Counted from the stretch's first letter, positions 46,553-59,610 are shown. The stretch: 64,000 bases of DNA from Theristus sp. LFF4_11 (GCA_030248135.1 JASANC010003919.1:62001-126000); one strand, 5' to 3'. Numbers and translations: made by a program. The notes: a model not told the origin generated them from the sequence alone.

Positions 46553-48203
46553 TCGTGCGTGCTGCTGCATGTTGTGCAATGAATCGCCCGATATTGTCAC
46601 TGCATTGCAATTGAGACCAGCTGATCTTTGTGGCTGTCGAACATGCAACTATTTGCAATCAGGTGATTGATTATATTTGAGCGTGCTCAACAGTTGCATC
46701 GACAACCTTTCAGTTGCACTTATTTGGGATGTTGTCGCACTTCTTTATTAACCCAAATGAATGCTTGCTTATACGATCATTTGAGTTGTTCACAAACGAG
46801 TTTATCGATTGTTTGCAAAAATTGTGTTGTTTGTTTTCTGAATTTACTGAGTTGAAATGTTCCTGTTGACTTTTTATGATGTTCTTTTTTCACCGAAAAT
46901 TTTTTGACAGACAACTTGAATACCTATCTCTGCTTGGGTCCCCCCCTCGCTGTCGTTCCTTGTTTACAATAATTTTCAAGGGTTACAGTTTTACGCACTA
47001 GTGATAAAATCTCAGTGAATGGAATTTCTTAGCGCGTGTGGTTCAGTGGTTTAATGATGAGCGCGTTGAACAGTGATGCTGCTGTTGACATTTGAATTGT
47101 GAAAATGTTTTCTGAATGTGTGCATTCTTTTCAACTTACGGATTTCTGTTTTGTTTTGCTATTTATTCGAAAAGATGTACTGTACAACCTAGAGGAAGCA
47201 TTCGGGAACTGGCTTTTTATACGAGTTTCACCAAGCACCTTCCATTCTTACTGGCGTGATTGGCTGCCCTATGGATTGGTCAGAGGGCTCTGAGGCAGCC
47301 AATCTGCTAAATTGAATTTGCAACACACACAATATTTTTTGGTGATAACCAGTTTACACACGGTGTTTCTAACTTCCTTATAGTACCAATGGCTCTGCAG
47401 TGTTGTGATGCGATACCGTTTTGTATTCAGAATGTTTTCTCCATTTGAAGGTTTTTATTGTTTCATTCAGTTGTGTGCCCTAAATTTCTGTTTTTTTAAG
47501 AAACCGACGCCGTCACAGGTTTGTTATTCGTGCTAAAAACAATGTACTTGAGTTGAGTCATCGCGTTTTAGTAAAATTCATTCTTCAGAAATGTCGAAGG
47601 ATAAAGCTATAACAAAAAGCAAGGGCACCGAAATACCGCTATATTATAAATACCGAAAATCCCGCGTCCTGTCCAAAAAACAACGAAAGACACCCCACAG
47701 GCAGAAATAACAAAAACTCCAAAAACCGCAATCAAATCTTATGAAAAATAATACCTATAAACAAAAAACAACAACAACAAACCATCCAAAATTGAATAAT
47801 TCACACGACAGTTCGATTTGACACCACTTTGGTAGGAGATTCTCTCAGACTTCGAGCCTAAAATGAAGAGAGAGCAAGTATCGCAGAGGAAAAAATGCAC
47901 ATCCATGTTAATTTAATATCAGTGAACTCCAACAATCTGCTGATCCAGCATTTGAACACTCAAGTGTCAGTCAGCCAACCAGAATATTGCCAGAAATCCA
48001 CCAATTGTCCACCACGAAACAAATGTGAGTGATTCTGAAGCCCCAGAATCTGAGAAACACTGAATGCAGCAGGTGTCATGCACAGCACACAAGCGTGTAA
48101 ATAAATAACACTGGTGAGCATAGGTTATAAATAAAATACTTTAAAATTGTAAAACCCAGCATCACTTTCTATATTTTTTATAATAAACGCAAAAACTAAA
48201 CAA
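46553..48203. other. Intergenic between PSMD11 and SLC35B1
   Basis: No gene seen. A box-A-like stretch (gtgtggttcagtggtttaat, about 47036-47055) next to gagcgcgttgaac resembles the 5' half of a tRNA and is probably a SINE relic, since no box B follows. The rest is A/T-rich. Confidence 0.45.
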
Positions 48204-50381
48204 TCACTTTTTCTGCGGCTTTGCGGTCGGCGGCGACTTTCCAAAGAAAATGTCTAGGCCGAGACCGCAGAACACGAGAATCGTGCCGAGCCACTGGCGT
48301 TGCGTCTGCGCGTTGCCGAAATAGACGACGGACATGAGGATCGTGAAGAACTTCCGGGTGGTCGTCACGATCGAGCACGGCAGCGGGCCGAACAGCTCGA
48401 TCGTTTTGAAGATGAAAAACTGAGAACGAAACATCGTTGGGGCAATGAATGTTGCGTGAGTTGTTGAATGAATAGAATGAATGTTGCATTGGTGCAATAC
48501 TTCAGAAGTTAGCGACCCCTCTGACTGAATGCCCCATTTTAGCGCGCCGTCATCCCATTACAAATGCAGCCAATCAGCCGCTTTCTCTGTGACGACGCCT
48601 GTCCGCATCACTTATACCTGTCCCAAAGCACTGGCCATCGACAAGGCAAACAGGTGAAACTGAACCGAAGGGAAGCGACCAACGAACGCAATGAAGCTCA
48701 CGGCCTCGCCTGTCACGATGAGACCTGAATGAAAGCATTCTGTTCTTCACGAGTTCACGGTTTCACAGCGACAAGCAAATGCAACCACAGGAAACAGCCA
48801 TGCATCGTTTTGTGATGTTTGCGATTTTGCATTTCACAACGAAAGGCAGCATACCGAATGAGAGGTACAACGAGGACCACAGGTTCATGTTCATCATCAT
48901 GTGGTGCGACACGAGTTTGTGACTGGCACGGATCCTCTCCTGCACCGCACCGGTGGTGCCGTCCATTGCTAATGAGATGCACTGCAATGAGAGCGCTCAC
49001 TGATTGGCGGGGACGCAATGCATGCACTGACCACGCTGTCTGCATTGCAACTGAACAAACGTAACACAACACACAAGTGGCAAGCACAGTTGTCTCAATA
49101 CAGCCAATCCACATTAACAAATGTCTACATCGAAGGTTTCACCAACCAACAAGACTTCGCCCCAGCCAAACTGGAACATGCTCGTCCCGTCCGCGCTCGC
49201 CTTTGTGTCTTTGTACAAAAACAAACAGACGCCAATGACGATGAGCGTCACAAAGAGATATTTCTTCAGTGGGTAACGCCGCCGAGCAAACAACACTCCG
49301 AACACCATGATTGGGATCGGCTTGCACGATTTCCCGAGCACCTGACGTGCAATCAGTATCAACTGGAATTTCTTCAGCATAAACAAACCCACTTTTTACA
49401 CGAATAGCTGGCTAATATTTTTATTTTTTGTCACTGCGACTCAATGCGTTCGCAGACGTGGAAAAAAAATCAGTTTCATGCTTAATGAAGTTCAAATAGC
49501 CCAAAGTGACTCAACCGTATCACAGGGATTTGGATCGCTTTAGCAATTTTGAATTCGCGCGTCAATCATAAAATTAGTAAAACGTGCCGTAACCGTCCCG
49601 TCAGTCAGCACAACCAGACCAATACGTGTACCACAGAATGTTTTTCGTTTTTGCCGATTGTTTTAGATGCAGTGTCACGGGGAAATCTGGCAAAAAAATA
49701 CGGAAAACCTAGCGGAGTGCAACCTGAGTGGGATAAGGCACGAATTGCAGCGCGTGATTGCTGGCGATCATTGCTGCGACGTACGAGAACGCACAGAGCG
49801 CGTACAGACTCGCGGGCGTCGTGTCGCTGGCAGGCTGCACGCAGCGGATCACTGGAAACGCTACGAGTGCACCAAACATTGCACCCGCCAGAACAGCAAA
49901 GTTGTCAAGCACACTGATTTTCGAACAAATGAGAAAAAATGAATACTTGCCCAGGAACGAGAAGCACGCGTTGACGACGCACTGCATGAACACCAACGCC
50001 TGCGTGTACACGAATGGCTCCTGCTGTGCGCCATATTTCGATCGTGTTCTGAATTGATAGATTGCGACTTCGGTTCATTCCCTAAATTGAAAGCCCAACA
50101 ATAAAACGAGAGCCACTAAAACACCCGAACAGCCGCCAGTGGCTCGCTCACATTTGCTCTTGCTCAATGCCGAAATAGAAATAGCACACGAGAATGCCCA
50201 TGGCGCAGCCCATCAGCTCCAACGCCGATTTCCATGGTGCCGCTTTGGCGTCGTCCGGCTCCGGTTTTCGTTTCGATGTGATCGGTGAGTCTGGTGGTGG
50301 TGCAACAGACGACTTCTCATCCAGCACATCCTCGGAGACACTCAGCAGCGGCCGCCGGTGCGGGTCCATCGCTGCAGCCAT
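48204..50381 (-). CDS. SLC35B1: ER nucleotide (sugar) transporter SLC35B1/AXER
   Basis: Seven exons: 50381-50152, 50048-49947, 49913-49724, 49341-49147, 48981-48855, 48724-48618 and 48419-48204, 388 residues (human 322). The first 55 residues form a hydrophilic, acidic extension. Then the multi-spanning core follows: [95 protein letters not shown] and [17 protein letters not shown]. The LGKSCKP and TTTRKFFTI signatures identify SLC35B1, which exchanges ATP/ADP or carries UDP-galactose across the ER membrane. The C-terminus ends KPQKK, a Lys-rich tail as in ER residents but not a strict KKxx signal. A tttcag acceptor seven bases before the ATG indicates a spliced or trans-spliced 5' leader. 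Confidence 0.92.
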
Positions 50382-51668
50382 TCGATTTCTGAAAGCACAA
50401 AGTCAGCAACGTTACCAAGCAACATTGAAAACCTGAAATCAACAGCGTTAGCGCGCCAATTCGTTTATGACTCATTGCTTCGCTGTTTGCGTCGGCCTTA
50501 TTGTTGTTACTTTTTGACGAATCACGAATTCTGATTGGCCTTCTAAAAGTTGCGTGAATCAACGCAAACCAAAGTTTGTATGAAGTACACTTACGATATG
50601 CCGGTATTTCACCGATATTCAAAATCGTCAGAAAGGAAGCTGCCAACGAGGCAAAAATCTTTTCTTTATTTCGCAGACGAAGCCGAAAAATTACATAAGC
50701 AAAGTCATGATAGAAAACCAAATGAAAATGAAAATGCAAAGACAACTTTTAAAATACAAATAAATAGCGTTTATGGTGTCAGAAATCGGTCGATCTGACG
50801 GTTGAGAACACTCATTTTTGAACACAAACTTTAGCCTAATGAAGTTCACGAAAAAAACATGACGAAAGAAAGCACAAATGAAACGGCTTTTGTGGACAGA
50901 AAAACATCACAATATTTGAGCATGAACTAATTAAACCGAATACAAAATCACTCGGCATTTTCGGTTGGGCTGCGAAAGATTACAACACAGTAACTTCAAC
51001 ATACCAACTTTATATCACAACTAAATGCCAGTTTCAGAAAACCTCAAAAATGCCTTGCTGTTTGTTTTCTCAGATGTTCTCGGGTTGAGAAATCCGTGAA
51101 ACTAGCCTACCACAAAATACAAAACAAGGAAACAAAATGACACACAAACCACAAGTGTTTGTCAGAAATGCAAAAATTCAACCCAACTTTTTTGATTCCT
51201 TCTAAAGCAGTAACGAATTTACACAAAAAAGGGATAGAATCGTCAAAGGAAATTGCATTGCACACTGAAAAATATTGAAAATACAAATATAATATTAGGA
51301 GTCACAGAGCTGCATTCTAGTGATGCAACGTCCGAGCGAGGCTTCGTGTTCTGTGGTCAAAAAGTATCGCTCACGTGCGGTCTGGCTGTCGTTCAAGTGG
51401 CATTCATGAAGCAGTATTCCCTGACGCGTGCAGCTGTGTTAAAACATAGCTACGCGGTCACTAAATACTCCTTCATGAATGCCGCTTAAATGGGCTGAAC
51501 ACTTCCAGGCAGCGTGGCAATGAGCAACAACAACAACAACATGAAAACAACAAAACTGCGCAAAATGCAAAAAAATTGTTGAACTAAATCCCAACGAGAA
51601 AGTCAAACAGAAATAAAAGACGAATAAATTACATTACTAACGCACAGTGTTTCGTGGAAATGCATGTA
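50382..51668. other. Upstream region of SLC35B1, no other gene
   Basis: A/T-rich sequence with scattered short frames and no codon bias. A small inverted pair (gcattcatgaagcagtattc at about 51398-51417 and gaatgccgc near 51476-51484) suggests a small MITE at about 51320-51490. Confidence 0.4.
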
Positions 51669-51840
51669 CAGTCGAACTCTAAATTACAGGCAATCAGCTG
51701 ATTGGTTGGTGGTCACAGGTTACGTGATGCCTAATTTCTGTGCAGGGGCACTCCGCGCCCACAGCAATGCCTGCACAGAAAGCATGCATCACGTGATCAC
51801 CAACCAATCAGCTGAGTCCCTATAATTTTGAGTTCGACTG
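51669..51840. mobile_element. 172-bp MITE, CAGTCGAACTC family
   Basis: CAGTCGAACTCTAAATTA at the left and ...TAATTTTGAGTTCGACTG at the right are inverted repeats flanked by TA. Subterminal caatcagctgattggttggt and accaaccaatcagctga also pair. It lies only 25 bp beyond the KLHL18 stop and may contribute to its 3' UTR. Confidence 0.85.
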
Positions 51841-51864
51841 TATGTACAGTGAGTGCATTGCGTG

Positions 51865-54800
51865 CTAAACATCGGTCAACGGTTGCAGGGGCACCACGCC
51901 GATGCCGACGCCGCCCTCATGTGCGACCATGCTCGCACCAAAACGCCACACATTATTCTCGATAGAGTAGATCTGCAAAACAAAACAAAACAATGAGTTG
52001 ACTCGAATGTTGAATGAATTTTATGGAAGTAACAGGCACAGTGTAAGCACAGAGTCTGCATGGACCTCCATTGAGCTCAAGTTCGAGATGCCATCATATC
52101 CGCCAATGGCGAACAGTCTGCCACAATTGGCGATCAGCGACACCCGCGAGCGTTTGATGTTCATCGCACAGATCTGCGTCCATTCGTCCGTGGCCGGGTC
52201 GTACATTTCGGCCGTGCGCAGAAACTGCGAGCCATCGTAGCTGAAATGGGGGGCATACGAGACAAGTGACGGCTGAATAGTGGCTGCAAGCTGAACGAAG
52301 CAGCTTAGGTGGCCATGAGACGCAAAATAGACGTTTCAGAATTGGTGTAAAAAGTTGGGAGTCTGAATGAAACAATCCTCAGCGATGTCGATGTTTGAGT
52401 TGAATCTTGGATGTGATAAAATAAGACAAAGTAGGAAACCCAGCAAATGAACGGTGATCAACTCAATTTTGTTTCTAAAAACCATCAATTCAGTGCACCC
52501 GACTCAGTTGTAGTGTAAACCAAATGAAAATCCGAAAACGAAACAAAAATAAGCCAGAAAAGCAAAGTCTAATAACGAACCCGCCACAGACAAACAGTTT
52601 TCCATTCAACGCACAAGCGCCAAGTCTGCAGCGCCGACTGAGCATTGACTTCACCGGTGACCACTTGCCTGTTTCCGGGTCGAAACACTCAACTGAGTTG
52701 AAGATGGACATGCCGTCGTGGCCACCCATCACTGAAAATAGAAAACACATGTTTTTTTAATCACTGTGGAAAATAGCTAAGCGAATAATTGTTAAGCCTG
52801 TCTTTGGAACAGAATCATGGACAAGAAGCACAAGTACTGAATATAACAAGATCAACGTCCATGAGCAATCGATGGCGTCCAGTGAATCAGCTGACATCAC
52901 CATCACCATCACCATCACCAACTGACCGTAAATTCTGCCGTCGAGCACAGCAATGCCAGCTGCCGAGCGCTGCTTCTGCATGGCAGTCAACAGCGTCCAC
53001 TTGTTACTCGCTGTATCGTAGCACTCAACAGTCGCCAACGAGGTGATGCCATCGTAGCTGAATCATAAAGCACAGCAGCCTCACAAACACAATCAATCAA
53101 CAAGTTCTGTACTTTGCCATTGAACTCGATCGTTTCGTACCCGCCACAGACGAACAGGCGGTCACCGACCACAGCGGCACCGAGCGCCGATCGCTTGTTG
53201 TTCAAGGGGGTCACCTGGACACAAATGTAAATGTGTCCTGTGTAAATGTGTCATGTGTAAACGTACATCGGCCAACTCAGAGCTGCTCCGCAACCATGAC
53301 AAGTGTCACAACTGCAACAGCAACTGCATTGCACTGCACCTCCTTCCAAACACGCGTCTGCGGACTGAACACCTCGACTGTTTTCAGTCGTTCGTGCCCG
53401 TTGAATCCGCCGATCGCATACAGCAGTCCGTTCATCACGCCCACACCGACACGTGAGCGCAGTGTCGACATCGGCTCGATCGTTGTCCAACGCGCCACCA
53501 TCGGGTCGTACCTGCAGAAGGCGTTCGTGCCGTTCTACAGGCCAGGGTGTCTCAAAGAAACAACAATCGGCAAAATGACTAAAGTAATTTTTAAATGTTC
53601 TAATCAAGACTAACCTATTCAGGAGTCTCTCAAAGGCAAGATATTTTCCAACAGGTGAAGAAATTAAGAAATTTGTTGAAAAATTAAAGCTTCATTTTTT
53701 CTCACACGCGCATCTCAATTTCACAACAAGTTGGTGATTTTTCTTCAAGAAATTCATTTTTATTTAAAACCAAAAAACTAACTGCAACTGTAACAGTTTC
53801 AGTGAGTCAAAAAAGACAAAACAAAAGCACAAAAAATCGTAAATGGACAATGATGGTCTGCGTGTGCGCGTATGACGGTCGATTTGCAACCTTGAAGTTC
53901 AAAACGTTGCTGTGCTGGTGAGCTTGGTTGTTTTCAAATGAAATATCTGATATTCTTGAACTGTGTTCCAAATTTTAGACTCAACCGTTGAGCCAAACTC
54001 TAGATGTCTACAAACGAGCCGTTTTGCCCATTGCCGTTTTTTATGAGACACCCCACTCATTCAAAAGATCAATCAATTCAACCAATTGTTTGGATTAGCA
54101 ACATTCCACTCACATTTCAACAGTGGACAGCGAATCGCCTGCGTTTGTTAGTCCACCAACGGCGTACACGATCCCCGGAATATCGTTGCAGCATCGTGGT
54201 CGGGTTCTAAAAATACACACAGCAAATAGAATGCGGCGTTTACATTCGCCATGCAAAACTCGAGACACGACAAGAAATGTCAACAAAACGTTTTGCCCCG
54301 GGTGAGGCTCGAACTCACGACCTTCAGATTATGAGACTGACGCGCTGCCGACTGCGCTACCGAGGCTCAACTACAAAGGGGCCAAACAGACATACACAGT
54401 ATAGTTTTATAACACACGTTACGCATGCTATGCATTGTGTGCTTATATGCATTGAAGAACACACAGAGATAGCATAGCATACAACACAACGAAAACGTGT
54501 TTCACTTTTACGATGCGCTACGCAGGCGCAGAGATAAAAATGCCAGCTTCCCTTGTTTGAAAAGTGCAAAAAAATCAATATTTCAAAGCGCTTCAGTAGC
54601 GTTTGAGCGAGTGGTGAAAATAGTGAATTCAGTTACAAAGTTGTTGGCATGACAAGAAAACTGCACTGCAGCAGAGAATGACCGTCGAAGCGTTCTTACT
54701 TTCGCAAACACATGAAACCAAACCGCGCAGAACATCAGCAATGCTTTCACATGAGAAAAGTGAACCAAACGGAAGCAACTCAGATCAGCTCATTCAAGAA

Positions 54801-57800
54801 CTGTTCTGTCTGGCTAAACAGACAGTTTCATGCACAAAGTGTCAGTTTTTTGCGTGAACAGTTGCAAACGAACACTGAGTTTACCGACCCAGGGAAACAA
54901 AACAAAAAAAGCAAAGCAGAGCACTGAGCACAACCTGAAAGTAGTCAGCAAGGGGCGTCGTTCCGGCAGCAAGTGGTAATCCTTTGCTTCGTCCAGCAGA
55001 TCACGACACCGCAAGCACGAACGAATCAATTCGTCAGAGGCGACCCGATCAGCGAGATACTCCGGTTTCAGCAGAGGCAAGCGGACGCACGCCAGCACAT
55101 CGCCCAGGTAGCCACGGCGTGCCGGGGGATCGTGGCGCACCCACGCAATCGCTGCCTCGAACACCTGCAAACGAACAACAACAGCCTGCTGCAAATGACA
55201 TCAACGTGAATGCAAAACATCACTGATCTGTGCAAGATTTCTGATTCTGATTCTTTTGAACCCCAGTTTTGGGTAAAGGCCCGTTTATACCTGGCGTATG
55301 TCTGCATACGCCAGGTATGACCGGTAGTATGCAACAACACGAGACCTGAGGTACATGCCATACATGCACGTCACGCCAGTTGTTGTGCTATTGCATACTG
55401 CCCTTTGAGAACACACGGGATAGTGCAATTTTAGCATGACTCAACAGGCATACAAAAAACTCAGAAATCAGCAGTGGCCACGTACCCGTTCCTCAGAGCT
55501 GACATGCAGCTCGTCTCTCGATAGAATGTCCAACAAATCTTCAATGTCCAACGACAGAAAGTCATCGACGCGGCAAACGGCCGTAAAGTGTTTCTGAATG
55601 AAGCGATCCGCCGAGCGAACCAACCCCTGACAGTTTAAAACCGCAGCGAAATGACGCACGTTCAAGACGTTCGAGCCTAGAAACTTCACATGCGATCATA
55701 CACCAGTGTCACATTTGGCTGTTTGGTGGCGCCAGACGAGACGCGGCCAATCAGAGTGCCAGCACTAACTTGCTTTGCTTCCTTCGTGTTCTTTGTACAC
55801 CCATTTCACCGCTTCATTACCGCACCGATAGACAAATCAAAACGACCAATTAAAAGATTCTGACCAATGAAAAATCAATTTCCCGAGAAACGGTACGTTT
55901 TCATTTGCCACCCCTAGTCTAATTCTCTAACATACCCAACTAGCTGATTGGATGGTAGTCAACCCCAGTCACGTGATGCCTGTATTCTAAGCAAACCAAG
56001 CTCCACCCTCACAGCAATTCATGCACAGATTGCATACATCGTGCAATCAGCCAGTTGGATATGTTATCGAGTGCACAAAGTGTCAGCACTGCTGTCAACC
56101 TTGCAAGCGTGACTGCAAGTAGCGACTGCACGCGTCAACGATGGCGTTCAACTGCAGAAAGTTTGCGCCGACCATCAGCGACTGCACGTTGCTGACGCTG
56201 ATGCGCAGTTTGCCGCTGTACGCAAAGTTGATCAGCTGCTCCAGGGTGTCCGCGTCGATGTCCGCTGCAAGCGAAACAAAACTGTTGCACAGATTCAAAT
56301 GCCACACGCTGAGTGACTGTGAGTGATGCATCGAGTTTCAAGCAACCAGATTTCCAGAACGCGATCAGTATATTTGGTAAATTCCAGCACTGTTCAATAA
56401 GAAGGTGCAAACGGTCAAAAAACGCCCAACCATCAAAAGCAAACCATGCAACGGAATCTCGGCCATGTTCGCCTCGACCATCTCTGACAGGAACATCGTC
56501 TGGAAATAGGGGATCGTGGCGGCCAGCACCACGCGATGTGCACTGAAGCGTCGATGCTGCACAATCAACGTCACGTCGTACAGCTTGCCGAGTCGCCGGA
56601 TTCGCTCAAACTGTGGCCACGCGTTCGTTGTGTGCTCCTCAGCCTCGTACGTGATCACCTGCAGACCGTCAGTGCTGCATTTGGCTATCAATTGTACTTT
56701 ATGCATCTATGCTTAGAAAAATGATCTGTGCTCTGCTCATCTTTGCCCTAAAAGACAGCAAGAAAGTTGAAAATGACAATATTTTTTGTTGTTTGCGTTT
56801 CGACTTGCTGTATGAATTTGGAGGTGCAATCTAGTTGTATATCACACGCAACTAGCGGATTGGTTGGCGATCAAGTGATGGGTGCATTCTTTGCAGGCAT
56901 TGCTCCAAAGGCGGAGACGTTTCCGAACAGAAAGCCCGTGATCACAAAACATTCAGTTGGTTGCATATGATGAACGAACGAACGAATAGTATTTTGGGCA
57001 ATGTTTAGCTAAGGCTAAGCCAGAAAAGCACACAGAGAACGCTCGTCAAGTGTCTAAACACTCGACCAATAAGCCAACCGATGAACTGGCAACACTGATT
57101 CTCACTTCGTCGTCATCACAGAGAAACGTGGCCGGATTGTCAGTGGCACTGCTACAACGCTCAGCCTCCAACGCTCCCCTATTGTTGTTGTTCACATTTT
57201 CCTCTCGAAACGATGCGCGCTGACTTGCGTCGTTGCCGACATTTGAATGGTTCGACAAGCGCGAGTTTCGCATTTCAACCAAAGCATGTTGATTGGGATT
57301 GTTGGTGGACAGCGAATCGTCCAACTGTGCCTGCTGGTTGCTCACTCGCACTGAGTTACTGTAGCAGCCGGAGCCTGAATTGTGGCAAGCAAATTAAACA
57401 CCGTCGAACTTCTGAGAAAACTTTTCTGACTTCGAACTAAAAACGGCTTGACGATGACGAGGGTATTTTTTGAGCTCACGCAATCAATGGCCTCAACACC
57501 CTTGCCATCAGCGTATGATTGTCGGTGTGTTTCGACACGAAGAAATGTTAAAAAACGTAGACATTGTTACTTCGACTTCCTCCGGAAAAACCGGCACCAA
57601 ACGCATGCGACGACGACGCTCGATCCCGGCTGTTCACATGTTGATGTTGCAGCTGCTGGTGAACTTGAGCGTTTTTCGCCAGCGAGCCATCAACACTTTC
57701 GTAATTCAGATTCAAACTTCGCTTCGCATTGTTTAGCCCTGACAAATCGTTGTTTTCTGCCAAATGATTAACTGGTTCGTTTTCGGCCGCCTCTTCATTG

Positions 57801-57898
57801 CCATCGGAGGAAGAATCACCGTGATTTTTCTCATTCTTCAGATTCACGTTTATATTTTTTAGTCCTTCGTGCAGACGCTCATCATCGTCGTCGTCCAT
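51865..57898 (-). CDS. KLHL18: Kelch-like protein 18, Cullin-3 adaptor
   Basis: Thirteen exons: 57898-57592, 57374-57106, 56658-56445, 56264-56100, 55676-55486, 55164-54935, 54206-54114, 53511-53340, 53214-53141, 53057-52927, 52731-52581, 52240-52066 and 51972-51865, 759 residues, every phase matching. Order: an Asp/Asn/Ser-rich extension (about 1-192) not found in the human protein (574 residues); BTB ([20 protein letters not shown]); BACK ([29 protein letters not shown]); six kelch repeats ([38 protein letters not shown]); and the KLHL18-type end [12 protein letters not shown]. It recruits substrates such as Aurora kinase A to a CUL3 ubiquitin ligase in vertebrates. Exons 1-2 are low complexity and rest on phase and an open frame only. 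Confidence 0.92.
52895..52920 (+). repeat. (CATCAC)n microsatellite
   Basis: About four units of catcac lie in the KLHL18 intron between the exons ending at 52927 and starting at 52731. Confidence 0.8.
54294..54366 (-). tRNA. Elongator tRNA-Met (CAT)
   Basis: The 73-nt minus-strand sequence folds as a full cloverleaf: acceptor GCCTCGG with CCGGGGC, D arm GCGC AGTCGGCA GCGC, anticodon arm TCAGT CTCATAA TCTGA with anticodon CAT, a five-base variable loop, and T arm GTGAG TTCGAGC CTCAC, discriminator A. It has no intron. Box A and box B are intact. It lies in a KLHL18 intron (54207-54934), in the same orientation as the host gene. Confidence 0.95.
55926..56072. mobile_element. Degenerate MITE in a KLHL18 intron
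   Basis: Inverted ends catacccaactagctgattg and caatcagccagttggatatg; the core has cacgtgatgcctg and agattgcatacat, as in the CAGTCGAACTC family. Outer ends are lost. Confidence 0.65.
56820..56970. mobile_element. Degenerate MITE in KLHL18 intron 2
   Basis: It runs from ggtgcaatctagttgtatat to cattcagttggttgcatatg. It carries the gattggttggcgatcaagtg and tttgcaggcattgct motifs of the same family. Confidence 0.6.
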
Positions 57899-57976
57899 TG
57901 TGATGATAAACAGCCTTTCCTGAAGGGTGAGTGAAAATCTGGTTGGTTTGAATTGGCCTGTCGTTCACGGTGTACC

Positions 57977-59008
57977 TAGGGTTAGGGGCTTTGAAAAAAA
58001 AATTTTTTTTTTTTCGTTTTTTTTTAAAATTTGGATTTTTTTTTCAAACTTAAAAAAAAATTTGAAAATTTTTTCTTCTACTTTGCTCTGAAAATTCGAT
58101 TTATGGCATAATTTTTTGAAAGTTCAATCCAAATTTTCTTCCCAACTTCTTTGTGTGCTTAGGTAAATGTCATTATTTGGTCATTTTGACCGACGTACTC
58201 CATGTTTTTCGATTTGGATGACTTCTAGAGTCAATTTTTAGCGTTGAAATGACTTAACTGAATTGAAATATCGTTTCAGAAATCGTTTTCTTGCAACTTA
58301 GAACATGTTTTTCAGTCGGTAGGCCATGAGATGAACATGATATCTTGTTGGTTGGCGTATGTTATAGGTCTACAATGGAGTTGTGCGATATATTGTTAAA
58401 CAATTTGAGCGGAGATGTTGGTTAATACCACATCACACGACCGTTTTTCAGATACCCGATAACATGGCCACATGTTAAAACTTGCGTGCTGAGCTAAACT
58501 AACGTGTTAAACTTGCGTCTGTCAGTTGCCCGCAACGTGATCGCGAAATCATGGTACGTGTTTTCGATACGATGATTTGAAGAGTGGGCTCTCGCCATGT
58601 GGCAGATAGCATAGCTGGTTGAACCTGAAAGTAAGTGTCTTGGGGGGGGGGGGGGCGACCGGGTCGACAGGGGTTGCCGACTTAGCTACAGCAAACAGGA
58701 ATTTTTGAACACAGTCAAATTTTGGTAATTTTCTAAAGAGGAACCACTAAGAACGGTTCAATATTCAAGTACACGTGAAAAATTGCCCTGTTTTACTGTT
58801 GAAAATGCAACTTTCCCTCTATGAAATGGACATAATTTCAATAAAACACGATTTTCGCTCTTATAGTTTCCCGGATCGTTCTGAAAATAGTCTAGATGAA
58901 CTCAGCTCGACGAGACGCTTCGAACGAACCTAACTTGTAAAAAAAAATTTTTTTTTTTAAATTTTTTTAATTAAAAAAAAAATCCGGATTTTTTTTCCCC
59001 TAACCCTA
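57977..59008. mobile_element. Complete 1032-bp hAT-like element, TAGGGTTAGG ends
   Basis: It begins TAGGGTTAGGGGCTTTG and ends ...CCCCTAACCCTA, flanked by a perfect 8-bp duplication GGTGTACC (57969-57976 and 59009-59016). Poly-A/T blocks lie just inside both ends; a G run and a gcgaccgggtcgacaggggt block lie near the centre. No transposase. Near-identity to the pair at 41069-43167 implies recent movement. It is inserted about 70 bp upstream of the KLHL18 ATG. Confidence 0.88.
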
Positions 59009-59089
59009 GGTGTACCCGTAATGCATATACATCATCATCGTAAAGTTGAAAGTTGAAATTAAAAACAGCGGCACAAAAAAGCAGATTAT

Positions 59090-59610
59090 TTTTAATTCGA
59101 AACTATTTTCTTTAATATACTCTGAAAACCTCATTTTTGGCACAATTTTTGGAAAGTTTAACAAAAAATTGTTTTGACATTACCTTATAAAACCGTCAGC
59201 AGTCAATTTTGGACTATTTTACCCATTGATTTTTTGATTTTAGGCTTGAACAACAATTGGACTATAGTTTTTGAGCGTCGCAAAAGCTTCGCTTAATAGC
59301 GGGGCTTAGAGGCTGTCCCCCTCACGTGGCGAGGGTATTGGTTCCACGGGATGGTGAGCCGTCCGTTCCCCAATCCCACCGGAGTTTCGGTACCTTCGGG
59401 TTTCCGAAATCGGTGGGGGGCGTGCTTCAAATATTAAAAAAAAATATTTCCACCCAATCCAGCCAAGGTGGCATTTCGACGCACACTGTGAATTCTGAGC
59501 GTCCGAGCTGCACTGTCTACAAACGCTTGCTGTTTCGTGCCGTGTCGTGGCGTCGTCATCATAATGGATCGAATTTCACGTCGGTAAGCTTTCATTCAGT
59601 TGAGCTGGGG
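59090..59610 (+). mobile_element. TAGGGTTGTTAAA-family copy interrupted by a SINE
   Basis: Both flanks match the family (ctctgaaaacctcatttttg ... agcgtcgcaaaagcttcgct and tgtgaattctgagcgtccga ... tggatcgaatttcacgtcgg). The SINE at 59298-59449 divides them. Confidence 0.7.
59298..59449 (+). mobile_element. 5'-truncated SINE
   Basis: It starts at gcggggcttagaggctgtcc, lacking the tRNA-like head, and runs through ggtaccttcgggtttccgaa to an A-rich tail. It is the same family as the full copy at 34003-34371. Confidence 0.75.

Noticed and set aside
47031..47075. Possible tRNA gene (box-A-like motif)
   Set aside because: No box B or closing acceptor stem follows; probably a SINE relic. The same holds for 19930-19970.
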